Part shown: in pieces, positions 23,825 to 35,646 of the stretch
Numbering within the stretch: the first letter of the stretch is position 1
How the letters are laid out: every line of letters starts with the position of its first letter
Source of the DNA: Phallus indusiatus
Lineage: Eukaryota > Basidiomycota > Agaricomycetes > Phallales > Phallaceae
Direction of reading: 5' to 3'
Length of the DNA: 64,000 bases
Assembly (NCBI GenBank): GCA_027605045.1
Contig: JAQFWX010000004.1
Span: forward strand, 806,001-870,000
The notes under the pieces: model-generated
What the model saw: the letters and a program-made list of their open reading frames with translations, nothing else
Database searches by the model: none
What the model was told of the DNA's origin: nothing
Translations under genes and position numbers: made by a program

Positions 23825-26067
23825 TTCTTTCCTTCGTCTTTCCTTTCCCTTTTTGCGCCTCACTCATTTGTTATTCTCTGGGTATCCTAAGGAGCCATTT
23901 AATTGTAGTGAACGGACGTCTTTGGATTATTTATTTTGGGCAATTTAAATTCTGGTGTAATAACCATACTTGCAGAATTGAAACAAATCGGATGACGGAC
24001 AAGCGGGTATACGAGACATGTATTTATCCAATACAGAGACACTCTTTTATACATTAATAATGTGTTAGGACAGTGCTTCAAGCAATGTGAAATAAAAGCG
24101 CATATAAAGACCTAAACGGAGTTGAGGCTCTTGCATCAGGGAGAAATCATGAGACATGCCACACCAATTCAAGACTATTGACATCATAGACTCAGCCCAA
24201 CAAACCTTACTTCGGTGAGGAATACCTACCTTTCACGTTAGTGTGGCTGAATCACTGTCGCTGATCATAAAAAACACTTTCGAATTGGCTATTGAACGAG
24301 GCTTCACAACAGGCCGAATATCCGAATAAGCATGACATCCATGATCTGACTATGATTGACGATATCGTTAGTAAAAGATAAAACTGATGATGTCGGGTGT
24401 GCTGGATACAGTTTGATGGCGGAAGCCTTTCGCTAATGCATATATCGACCCCGGTACGGGGTACATTGATCTGGATGCGTAGCAACGTTAGGTAGATAAG
24501 CTCATCATGGTACGTAGGACTCGCTAAATATTATCATCTTAGTGGAAACGGTATGTGAAGCATAAGAGCAGGAATATTATGGTCGGCTTGAATTCGGTCC
24601 GGTTGAGCTCATTTATGTAATTCCGAAAACAAATGCAATCCATCTGAGTCATAGCACATTAAACTTACATATGTATGTGCGTGACACATGAGGATTCAAA
24701 ACATGGTCAAAAGTGCGAACATAAAAAGGAGCGTTAGCCAATAAGGCGCATCCCCCAGACCCCCCAAGACTGTAGGCGTTCCCCTGAAGGCGGAGATTAT
24801 AATTAAAGCTGAAATAAATTCGCAAATGTTACTGGTCCTTACTACATTCAATTCAAATCTTCAAACTAAATGATTGTGGAAGAGCTGGTTATATCTTTGA
24901 TCAGCATTATATAAAATACACTGACAAGAGCCTTCACGCTAGTGATTTCGGTGTCGGGTGGGTTGTGATCAGCAACCTTGACTGACAAAAAAGTAAGTAC
25001 ACATTGATTTAGAATCTACATCGTCCTGGACAAACCGTCCGCGTATTCCTCAGCTAGGATTTTATACGGAAAGCTTCGAGTTTTAAATGCCAGATCGTCA
25101 GTCGTTGTTTGACACGATGTTATTAAGATAGTTTGGGATGGGGACCTTGTGTTTAATGATGCATTGGGTTGGGCTATATTGCTTGTCAGCGATAATTGTA
25201 ATTGTGCAGAACAATTACATACGAGGTTTGCCCGGTAAGTGTAAAGGGTAGGTAAACTGCGACGGCGATTGGGTTATTGTCGGTGTTTAACACTGCGTCT
25301 CACTGTTGAAGCACAAAAACTCCAGCTAAGGAAGATATGCACTTCGTGACAAGTACTTACTAACAACATCCCGTTTCGCTTCGGGAGAATTGCGGCGATT
25401 GTCCGTGTTGGTCCCCGGGCTTTCCGTGATCAGGACAACACCAATGTTGACATCCTGTAATACAAAATATACATTCGCTTCCTGCTTCTCTAATCGTCTC
25501 CTTATTACGTCGTTGTAAGATAGAATATTTTGTTGTAAAGCACAGATACATACCTTTTTTACAACGTTGAATTTTAACCTAATCCATGTTATGGAACTGC
25601 AAGGTAATGAGTAAAAATGCTATCATCTCGTCGATATCAGCGGATAAGAAAATCTGTCCAATGTCACAAGGAAAACACTTCGCTGTCTATAAAATGCCCT
25701 TGCGCAAGGCACCAATCCCACACACTGACTGATATTTTTGTAACGACGAGGATCCTCCAGCGAATCGTAGCGCAGACATCTTGATGTGTTCCACTCTTTG
25801 ACAGATTGTTTCAAAACCTTTCATAAATGTCATAGGCGAGAATCGGCACACCTTCTTTTTATAAAAGACAAGTGCACTGAAACCGCATTTTCAATCTTTC
25901 GATCAAAAGCGAAGGTTGCGAGCCTCTTGAGGCAGCCATTCGTCCCTGACAGAAAATGACAAACGACAGTTGTACTCCTGATACGTGAGAAGGATGTATT
26001 GAACCCAGGAGACGATATTTAAAAGAAACCTGGGGAACTAGGACCGTTTTTCTGTGAACCAATTTAG
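23825..26067. other. 2.2-kb gene-free region
   Basis: No supported gene. TTTATAAAAG at about 25857 lies some 200 nt before the WSC-protein start and may be its TATA element. Confidence 0.5.
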
Positions 26068-27189
26068 ATGGCCATCGCTCAAATTTTGGTCTTTGCCGCT
26101 TGTGCTCACCTCGTTTTTACCGTTAGTCCAGAATGAGTTAACTCTGAAATCATTGAAACTGACAGTTTAATTATATCTAGCAACGATTTCCAGGCGCGTG
26201 GGGTCCAGCTGGGTGTTGGTCGTATGTCAACCATCATAACGTATAAGTACACATATACTAATACTGACCTAAAGGGATAATACCGGAGCTCGAACCATTG
26301 ATGCTGCGTCATACTTCGATCCAACGTTTAATACCCAAGAGGCATGTATACAATTTTGCAACCAGAGGAACTACCGATATGCAGGAGTGGAATTTGGTGA
26401 AGTGAGTCTTAAACTTCTCGTGGTCTGATTCGTCTACTCAATGAACACCGGCCCTAGGAATGCTGTACGTTTTCTTATGTTTTTTTTTCGCAGTAGTATA
26501 ACAATTTGTCGACGTTTGGTTCGCAGACTGCGATAATGATATCCAGAATGGAGCTACCCAACAAGCAGATGTAGGGTGTAGCTTCGCTTGTCCAGGGAAC
26601 GAGACGGAAATATGCGGCGGTTCGCTTAGATTGTCATTATTCCAAAATAACATTCCACCATTCGTCCCGCTTGTCGACTCCACACAGAAATTTGCCTACC
26701 TTGGCTCATTCAAGTGCGAATTCCTTTGATGCAAAACCAAGACATTTGTCAATAATGTTCCCTTTAGTGATGCGCCACCCAATGTTGAGCCCTTCACGTT
26801 CACAACGGCTCCTCCCAATATAGTCCCGCCGACAACAGACGTTGATGGGTGTGCAGCCTGGTGCAAAGCATCTTCAGGAAATACAATTGGACTGAAAGAG
26901 GGAGGCCAGGTTTGTTTCAGAAATTTCAAAAAAAACTAAATATGTATCTCACCTTTTTATAGATATGCGGTATGATTTCTTAACTCTCAGAATTAGAAAG
27001 GCGAATCTAGAACTATTACGTATAGCATGCGGACGAATCGACACTTCTTCATCTTTGAATCCCAATAGCGTTCTTTCCGAATCAGGCACGGAATTATGTC
27101 TTCAAAACAACGACCAAATTTGTGGAGGCCCAGATATTGTAAGTGATGCCGGGCAGAACGTGATAATGCGTTTATTGATTATGATATAG
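26068..27189 (+). CDS. secreted protein with two WSC domains
   Basis: WSC domains are Cys-rich carbohydrate-binding modules. Exons 26068-26121, 26181-26221, 26275-26401, 26458-26464, 26527-26713, 26768-26909, 26963-26969 and 27026-27189 give 242 aa. Signal peptide MAIAQILVFAACAHLVFT. Domain 1: GCWSDNTGARTI, NTQEACIQFC, YAGVEFGEECYC, then CSFACPGNETEICGG. Domain 2 is more divergent: its first Cys is replaced (YLGSFND), but DGCAAWC, EGGQICACG and CLQNNDQICGG remain. In both domains the Cys-x-Cys signature is carried on a 7-nt micro-exon. A 54-nt intron (26714-26767) removes an apparent in-frame TGA. No membrane anchor is visible, so the product is probably extracellular. The many short exons make the model moderately certain. 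Confidence 0.75.
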
Positions 27190-27571
27190 ATGCAGGTCTA
27201 CTTTTGTTCAAGTTGTTAGAGGAAGAAAAAAGATGTTAGACATTAGAGAAAATATGAAAACGTACTGTTTTTGTTATTGTAACTCGTATTGAAAAACAGT
27301 GGAACAACTGTTGTTGTCACTCTGCTCGTTTTGAAATGTATAGTACATACTCGGTTTCCTTCTTGGTTCCGGATAGAGAAAATACAGGCTAGAGTGCATC
27401 TAGGGCTCAAAAAAGCGAGTCACGAACAAGTCCTACTGTAGAGCTTTAAACCTAAACAATTATCATAGACACAAAAATCTTGCAACTCGGCTTGAGGCCG
27501 CTCGTACAAAAGTTCGCGAGATTCGCGAGATTTACATTTCAAACTCCGCCAGATTACTCAATCCACCAGCC
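27190..27571. other. intergenic spacer
   Basis: Holds the WSC gene 3' end and the NDUFB9 promoter. No distinct TATA box; a direct repeat GCGAGATTC/GCGAGATTT lies near 27518-27534. Confidence 0.4.
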
Positions 27572-28181
27572 ATGTCGACATCCGTAACGGCGGCGGCGTC
27601 GCCCTTTTCAGCAGCACATCGTCTCTATGTCAAATCTCTTTACAAACGAGTCTTAAACAATTCACTAAACTGGACTATAAGACGAGATCTATGGCGACCG
27701 CGAGCCTTGGAAATCCGAGCTGAATTCGAAAGACACAGGTGCGGAGTCCGCCGTTTCCGGGAACGATGCTGGAGCCCTTACGTGTCAATTTGCTTTTTTT
27801 TGGACAGACATGTTACGGATCCTAGAGCGTTAGTTGCTTTGTTTGAGCAAGTCGAAGCATTTCTTGAGGACCATGCACACCCCGATCCTTACATTCGTAT
27901 GTTACACATGCTGTCTCCATCCCGCACTGTACATCTGACCCTTTTTCAGCATCGGCGTTTCCAGGTGGAACGAAGTGGTGCGTGAGGTTTCTTCTACTTA
28001 TTGTCAAGTCTCACATTTTCTTTTCCTTTTTCTCTAGGGAACGTAATATACCGGTAAGCTGAAATCCTTCTGATACTCTGACGAGCTTTTGTATAACATG
28101 TTTCCATAGCCGCGCATGGGCCCCATCTATGATCATCATCACGTAGAATCAGAAGAAGGATCTATTGCCGTTAAAGAATAA
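27572..28181 (+). CDS. NDUFB9: NADH:ubiquinone oxidoreductase subunit NDUFB9 (B22, LYR protein)
   Basis: Accessory subunit of mitochondrial complex I. Exons 27572-27738, 27808-27896, 27950-27977, 28038-28053 and 28110-28181 give 123 aa. The N-terminus has the LYR-type motif (AAHRLYVKSLYKRVLNN) and the conserved NWTIRRDLWRPRALEIRAEF. It continues HVTDPRALVALFEQ, HPDPYI, FPGGTKWERNIPPRMGPIYD, the diagnostic C-terminal block. Introns three and four leave mini-exons of 28 and 16 nt that join in frame. Length and motif order match the fungal orthologues. Other complex I genes lie 10-14 kb downstream. Confidence 0.93.
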
Positions 28182-30719
28182 AATGTTAACACCTCACTCG
28201 TTAATCCAATTTTAACGCCTGTATAGTCGTATTTTTTCTGAAGATGTCTGGCTATTCAGATTGTACTGCTATTGCGCGTAGTACTAATCATCTTTGGAGA
28301 AACTCTTGTCAAACTAGCCCTGAGCTTAACTTGGCTGCATCTCGTTCCATAAAGTAACGCACTGCGAACCTGCGTGCTCTATTTTCTGCATTTTACTCAA
28401 ACTTCTCGTGACTCTTTAATTATTCAGCTGAACTTCATACTTACACCATCGTAATCCAATCATGTGCTCCGGGTTAGGTCTATTCCGATCTAACTTTTTA
28501 GGTTATATTTCACAGTGACTTCCTACCGGCATTTACATCGTATTCCAGTAGTGGACTGAAGCCACCGGTCTTCACTCGGTTCAAAAGAATCTCACAGGCG
28601 CGGCACTCGGACACTAATAATACTCAGCAGATGTATATGTACCGGCGTTCCAATTTTTCAAGATTTAGTGCCTTTAGGAAATGAATCACTTCTAGGGGCA
28701 GCGTACCTGCTGGCCCTATCTTTTCAGGCTTTGCTTATACATTCGGATAAAGGCTTATTAAAGATAAGCTAGGAGCTCAGTTAATTTGGTTGGATTCGGT
28801 GCTCTGCGCTTGGATATTCTAGCTAATTACAGGAGCAGACCCCAAAGACTGCAGATACGCCAGTTTGGGTCAATAAATGAGATGAAGAGCACAGATGAAG
28901 CGTACACGCCACAACCTATGTTGCTATTCGTTGATAGCGTATGTTTGGTTCATCCTCGGGGTTCTCGAGAACGAGGTGAGTTCAAAGGAGAACATGCAAT
29001 AACGGTATTTGAGCCGGAGAACCATGGACGCATGCTGCAAGATTCAAGTGGAACTCGTGGCAAGCTTGATTCTGCTTGGTTTTGGACATCAGATGTCGAC
29101 TCAACTTCTAATTCACATTAGGCAATGGAGACAGCGACCTTTCACTCGAGTCATCTTTGGCTAGATTAATTATCGACATGGAAGATCATAACATTAAGAT
29201 GGCGACATCCATTCACATCCTCGAACGGCTAGTTTTTTAAGATCATCTTCTATTTTCCTGATGTGCATAGTCAACTTATGAATAAAAATTTCATTTGTCG
29301 ATGCCAGTGACTGGTGTCCATCCGGACAGCTGAGATAGACCCACAGATTTTCATTTCCCCAATCGAGTCAATTAAGGGGAAGTTCCTAAAGCGGACTATG
29401 AGTATACTGGCTGGAACGCTATTCTCACCTGAAATTATCATATTTCGCTTTGTGATAGACGCTAATAATTGAACTAAATCCGAAAAGGTGAATGGGCGCG
29501 TGGTACGATTAGAAGATTTCTTCTTTGTAGGTTTGAGGTGGTCATTTATAGATGCACCAAGACCGCACCAAAATTTTCCAGCCAAGGAGCCACGAGGTCA
29601 ATTATTTTGCCAGTGCTTTTAATAGGATGTGGGTAAACTCACTATTTTCAAGCACAAACTTTTCAATACTTTATAGGCCCATCCGAGACGTTAAATGGTT
29701 CGGACCAAAGGAGTTTAGTGGCATCTTCCTCCCACGCCACTGTTTAAGCACTTTGGGCGTTCCGGAGAATATACATACCGTCTTGGTGCATATCTCCCGG
29801 CTCCGTCCTACTAGAACTAGAGCGAGGGTATCTATTCAAAGATACGACAAGGAATGCGGAGTTGAATCAAGTACTGGCGACCTAGATTTATGGCACGCTA
29901 GTAACTTCACCAGACAGTAGAGTCGCTTGGCCCGAGTTGACAGGACATCTGTATGATTGCATCTTTCTATCAGATCCGTTTATTAGCGTTTCAAAAATTT
30001 CCTTCGCACCGGATGAGCCAGTGTTGAATCTACGAAAATGGATTCCAACCAAACCGTTTGACAGAAATTGAATAGCGCAACTGTCAACTATCCTACTCCC
30101 CAACTTGCAATAGACCGAACATTTTCTCCTTTCACTGGTCAAAGTGCGACAGATACGGAATTTAATAAAGAATAACTCTAGCACGAGTGGGGAGCTGGCA
30201 TCGTGGTTAGACCATTTGAAATTGCACCTAGTTACACATCAAATAAGCCAAAGATATGGAATGCAAATTCCGCCAGCCTCTCATCATAAGGACTCATTCC
30301 GTTATCTCGTGGGGCTTCGTCATCTCAATACCATGTAATGTAACGACTCGCAATGCTCCAGTATCGAAATTTGTTTGCTTTGAGTTCGCAGGGTCGAGCT
30401 CGATTAACCGGACGGCATCGCTTTTTGAATTGAGGGAAACGTATCCATTCGATGTCCTAAACTCAGAAATTCTCGGATCTACCGAAAATGAGCCTATTCA
30501 AATGTCGAATCCGAGCGGTATACAAAGCATCTTCGGTGACAGCAGTGCCTCGCATAAACGTCCGAAGCAAGCGCCCGCCGAGCCCAAACGTTACAGCTTT
30601 CTAGACGCCAAATGCCTAAACTGCCCTGAAGTAACCTTTGTTCCTGAAAATACATTCCAAAAAGCGATAAAAGTATTTTTATAGTTTCTGATTCGGTGAG
30701 CTGAGCTGAGCTAGTTGGC
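28182..30719. other. 2.5-kb gene-free region
   Basis: Open frames at 28786-29121, 29552-29920 and 30256-30684 have no recognisable domain and do not join into a spliced model. I regard them as unsupported. Confidence 0.5.
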
Positions 30720-30728
30720 TATATAAAG
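30720..30728 (+). promoter_or_regulatory. TATA box of the KHA1-like gene
   Basis: TATATAAAG lies 101 nt before the ATG and is preceded by a short GAGCT-type repeat at about 30699-30713. Confidence 0.5.
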
Positions 30729-30828
30729 TTGAGCCACTTGCCCGCTCTGTTCTGCGTGGAGCCTCCCTGTGTCTTACCTTGGCTCAAAGGTCCCTGCGTT
30801 TGCTCTCTTCCCCCTCCCGTCTTGAACA

Positions 30829-33800
30829 ATGGGCATATTGGCTCGTGAATTCTTTGAAGCCGTCGAGGCTATTCAACGTCGAAATGCACCGGAACAGGCA
30901 AGTTTCTCTCGTTGGCATCATGTGCTCTGACAGTACTCATTGTACTCTCGCGTCTTAAAGGGCGGACGTGCGTATACTTTCTGTTCAAATTGTTATGACA
31001 ATATCTCAGAGATTCTGATATTTTAGTTCTTACTGGTACAAATCCTGATACATGGAATCCTTCAGATCCTTTTCCTCTATGGGTCATTCAAGTAGTAATC
31101 ATCTTATGCTTCGTCCAACTACTAGCTTTTCTCTTCGCGAAAATTCGTCAACCTCGCGTCATTGCAGAAGTTATTGGTGGTATCATTCTTGGCCCTACCG
31201 TTATGGGTCGGATTCCCGGTTTCACTGACCACATCTTCCCGAACAACTCGATTCCAGTGCTTACTCTCACTTCAACTATCGGTCTGGTCTTCTTCCTCTT
31301 CTTAATCGGTCTCGAAGTAGATGTCAGATTATTGCGCCGAAATGCCAAATATGCGTTGACCATCTCTGCTGCTGGAATGATTCTCCCTTTCGGTCTGGGT
31401 GTCGCAGTGGCGGTCCCCCTTTACAATACGTTCATACCTGATACTACCAACTTTGGTCATTTTCTGCTGTTCGTCGGTGTCGCGGTTGCCATCACGGCGT
31501 TCCCCGTGCTTTGTCGTAAGTCGTATCCCTGTAATATCATCGGCTGGCATGATAACGTATCACCCTTTCAGGGATTCTAACTGACTTGAACCTGATTGAT
31601 GACCACGTCGGCGTCATTGTACTCAGCGCCGGTGTTGGTAACGACGTTGTCGGATGGGTACGGCCCTTTTCAGCCTTACTACCCTTTCATCCATTCAACA
31701 TCTTTAATAGATCCTCCTCGCTCTCGCTGTAGCTCTCACAAATGCAACCTCAGGTTTATCCGCACTATGGATTCTCCTCACCGGTCTCGCCTTTGTGCTT
31801 TTCATGCTCTTCCCCGTCAGATGGGCTTTCGTATGGCTCCTGAGACGTACCGGACCCCTTGATAATGGCGCTCCGAAGCCGTTCATGATGACGATCACCC
31901 TCATTCTAATTTTAATATCCGCCTTTTTCACCGACGTCATAGGTAAGAACGTGCAACCATGTGCAAGTAACTGAGTTCTAATTTTCTCTTTTAATTAGGT
32001 ATTCATCCTATCTTCGGAGGCTTCATAGCCGGTCTGGTTATTCCTCATGAAGGTGGCTTTGCGATTGCTTTGGTCGAGAAGCTTGAAGATCTCGTCTGCA
32101 TAGTATTCTTACCCCTGGTAAGGAAGTCTTCTTTCTTCTTTGCTTGATGCGATTTAGTAATCTCTGAATTTAATTGATTTCCAAAGTACTTCGTGTTATC
32201 TGGTCTGAGAACTAACCTCGGTTTGCTGAACGATGGAATCACCTGGGCATATGTCGTTCTTATTTGCACCGTCGCTTTCCTCGGCAAATTTTTGGGATGC
32301 GCTGTTAGCGCTAAGTTGATGGGATTCACCAATCGTGAATCTACGGCAATTGGAACACTCATGAGTTGCAAAGGGTGAGTTTGGTTCCCATTTTTTAATT
32401 TCCTGCGTTCGGGATACAATTCTAAATCTTATTTTTATTAATTAGTCTCGTTGAGCTGATCGTGTTGAACGTCGGCGTTCAAGCAGGAATTCTCAACACG
32501 CGAGTCTTTTCCATGTTCGTCATACATGCAATTATCCTTACAGTGTTGACGACTCCCCTGACACTCTGGTGTTATCCACCAAAACATCGAACAAGGAAGG
32601 GCGGGAAAGACTTCCCATCAGTCGACGAGGAACGAGAAGTCAACGGCGACTTGGCTGAGACGTTCAAGACCAGATTCTCTATCATCCTTAACAGAATGGA
32701 ACATTTGCCCGCGATCATGACAGCTATGCAACTCATTCGGTCTAATGGATTTGCAACTACTTCCAACACGAGTCTCGGAGTTGATATCAAGTCTGAATTG
32801 AAAGATGGGAGTGAAGCACGGACACAGCATCAGCTGCCTATTTCCATCGATGCTCTGCGCCTTGTGGAGCTCACGGACCGAACCTCCACAGTTATGCGGT
32901 CTTCTGAGACAGAAGAACTTATACACCGCGACCCTTTAATTTCCGTTTTCACGAGTTTCGGAAGACTCCTTAATCTCCCCGTTTCTAGTTCGCTTTCTGT
33001 CGTTTCTGAAGAAGGACAATACAGCAACATTGCAACTCACGTCCGAAACAAGGGCTCACAGATGATTATCATACCGTGGCAAGCCGGTCACCCAGCTATG
33101 CCAGTGGAAGACCGTCCAGCAAGTCCACAGCCGTCTCAGAACGCATATAACCCATTCCAAGAGATTTTCGGCAGAGTCGCTAGCAGTGGAAACATATTAT
33201 ACGAAAACTTTGTACGAAGGGTATTCGCCGAATCTCCTACGGACGTGGCTTTGTTCATCGACAGAGGTGGAGCAGCTGCCGCTGCGAATGGTCACCAACA
33301 CTTGTTCCTTCCTTTCTTTGGTGGACAGGATGATCGTTTAGCTCTTCGGTTCGTTGTTCAGCTGTGTGCGGGCTCTAATGTTTCGGCCACCGTTGTGCGG
33401 GTTAAGAAAACGGGTCCGACTGTTATTTCAAGCAAGGGTGAAAAAGGGGATCTCGCCCTTTCTTCAGAACTACAAGTCCCTATTACGGTATGTTATCGCG
33501 ATACTTTACTACGATGTATCATGAATTGAGTCTATTTGCTGTTTTAGGTAAGTCCGGTATTCCCGGACACGATATATGCGAGTCAAAGCACTCAGGCACA
33601 TATCGCCTCTACTGCAGCTGATGATCTTTTGTGGTCTCTTTACACGCGCAATGACACCGCTGGAAGTCAGAGCCTGCCACCCGACATAAGGCAGGCGCTC
33701 TCTCGCGTAGCGTTCACCGAAGTCTCTTCCAATACCCCTCTTCGCTCCATCATCCAGCGTGCGAAATCTATAGTCGACGATAACAAGAGGCACAACATTC

Positions 33801-34012
33801 ATTCTCTTCTTTTGGTTTCTGGCCGTAGCAGAAAGTCGTCGCCGAGCAATGATCACAAGTCTGAATTGGAGAGTCTGGTGGCGGAGCAGTCGCGTTCGAA
33901 CGCGGCTATACCTGCAGGTATCACTAAAACTGTGGGCGATGTTGCTGCAGGGTTTATGATTGCGTTGCCTGTTGTCAGCGGGATTATGGTTCTCCAAAGT
34001 GCCGGTTCTTAA
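30829..34012 (+). CDS. KHA1: K+/H+ antiporter, Kha1-like (CPA2 family)
   Basis: Cation/proton exchanger of endomembranes (Golgi/endosome in yeast). Exons 30829-30897, 30961-30967, 31027-31515, 31572-31657, 31711-31942, 31999-32117, 32187-32374, 32446-33487 and 33548-34012 give 898 aa, close to the yeast protein. The first half is a multi-span Na+/H+-exchanger domain ([37 protein letters not shown], which carries the conserved ND pair; [12 protein letters not shown]). The second half is a large cytosolic region with a universal-stress-like segment. Intron 1 uses a GC donor (GCAAGT) and exon 2 is 7 nt; together they restore the conserved GGLLTGTNP. The family call is very secure. Confidence 0.93.
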
Positions 34013-34697
34013 GCGTAAAATGCTTTCAAGAGACCACTCAACATTAAAGATTCGTGTATCGACGAATGAAAGATTTATGTAGGAGTATCAATGTCTTATC
34101 GTAGATATTTAAATATGCAATATCATGTTTTGTTCACTCTGGAAAAACAAGATTTTTTTCTGCATTCTAAATGCCAAGTCGTCCAGTCGCTAAATGGAAA
34201 AGCTGCGAATTTACGAAATCTAATCAAAGGCATAGTGTACCTGAGATTAGATCAAGACCCTCGATTTTATGAATTCCGGTTCCGACCTGCTCCGCTTTAG
34301 ACGCCTTCATAAGGTCTGAGAGGAAACCCTTCGACTTTATTGAATAACAATCTATCAAATTGCCAATTTACAAAGATTATTAACTTGACGACGTTTGAAT
34401 ACCTTCACACTCCTCGTGATTGAGGGTCAAGAAGCAAGGAAAGGGGGGAGTCAGGTTGAATGAAAGATCTTACGACACACATAGCCATTTCGGTGGATGG
34501 GTTGTTAACGCAACAATTTTATCACCGGAATTGAAGGTACCTTTATAATTAGACGGATATATTTTCATAATTCGACTGTGACAGGCGCCAGGAGATGCCA
34601 GCGGGAATGATTCCTCTCCGGTGAACTCAAAATGCCGCTCCAAGATTGCAGGGAAAAAGAAAACATGATACAATATGCAGTAAATCGTTAATTACAA
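34013..34697. other. convergent intergenic region
   Basis: Lies between the 3' ends of KHA1 and BUD31. No gene seen. Confidence 0.5.
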
Positions 34698-35382
34698 TTA
34701 TGAGTCTGAACTGCAACCACGGCATCCTGTTTCGCAGGGGAAAGCGAGAAATGAGTATGACGAGGTTGATGGGATGGATGTTTATGATATGACTCACCGC
34801 AATGCATACACTGTACAACTACTCCTGACTTGAGCTGTGCCTTAGGAACTCTACAAATGCAAGTCGACCCTTGGTAGTTCATGTCCTAGTAATAATATGA
34901 GTGATAGTAATATCGGCAGTTTGCGGAAATACCCTACCATTGTCTGAATGCAACGGACACAACACAATTTCTCATAACCGGTCTTCTTCCACTTTGCTAT
35001 CAGACTGATAACTGATAAGACAGAAGCTCGGCATGAAGGAATACGAAGAACTTACTTGGCGTCAGCATATCCTTCCTTTAAAAGCCAGTCGTACAACTCC
35101 TTGCTGATAGCCTCTCTCTTGTAATACAATTCATAGATATATCGTGACCTGGTATGCGAAATACGCATAATAGGCCACAACGACTCTGCCTTTCGCTTTC
35201 CTTCATGCGATTCATTCTCGGCATCCCGCATCTTTTTGGCATACTCGTCAAGAATCTAGATGATTATAAGAAACGGTGAACATTCAAGATAGCGAATTCC
35301 AAGTGCGGGGCTACGTTACAGATTCTATTTCTTCGTAGCCTTCTGGAGGCGTCTTAGTGCGGGTTGTGCGTATCTTGGGCAT
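34698..35382 (-). CDS. BUD31: pre-mRNA-splicing factor BUD31 (G10 family)
   Basis: Spliceosome component found with the U2/Prp19-associated machinery. Exons (complement) 35382-35320, 35255-35056, 35004-34938, 34885-34798 and 34726-34698 give 148 aa, the family's usual length. It starts [20 protein letters not shown]; the internal [40 protein letters not shown] and [19 protein letters not shown] are nearly invariant across eukaryotes. The C-terminal zinc-binding cysteines ([19 protein letters not shown]) are all present. A longer upstream frame exists, but the conserved N-terminus fixes the start. It is divergent to the REEP-like gene, with a 264-bp gap. Confidence 0.95.
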
Positions 35383-35614
35383 GAAGGGACAGCGTTGAGC
35401 AAGGACAGAGTGTTTATTGTGTGGACTGGCGGACGATTGTTGGTCGTGGTTGGTGGCGTAACACACCAGAACACAAAAGACGCTCGTGACCAAACAATAA
35501 ACAACGCGTGTTGTCCGTGCCGCCGGAGGCAGCTTGATCAAGAAGAAGAAATCCACGCTATCCAAATTTAAAAGTCGAATCCTTTTTTTGATTATTCTCT
35601 TGACTAGAACGACG

Positions 35615-35634
35615 TCTGTCTGTCTGTCTGTCTG
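35615..35634. repeat. (TCTG)5 microsatellite
   Basis: Five perfect TCTG units lie just upstream of the REEP-like start codon, inside the BUD31/REEP divergent promoter region. Confidence 0.9.
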
Positions 35635-35646
35635 AACACAGGCTGA

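Noticed and set aside
25360..25551. Cys-rich minus-strand frame ending in CC, considered as a hydrophobin or pheromone precursor
   Set aside because: Cysteine spacing fits neither hydrophobins nor a CaaX-type pheromone, and there is no signal peptide.
26222..26274. A 34-nt intron starting at 26241 in the WSC gene
   Set aside because: It breaks the frame and is too short; the GTATGT donor at 26222 gives a 53-nt intron, the right phase and the GCWSDN motif.
26696..26770. In-frame TGA at 26727 suggesting the WSC gene is a pseudogene
   Set aside because: A 54-nt intron with GT...TTTAG borders (26714-26767) removes it in frame and yields a sensible second WSC domain start.
28786..30684. Several 100-140 codon frames before KHA1
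   Set aside because: No domain, no splice sites joining them, and mixed strands; treated as chance or untraceable remnants.
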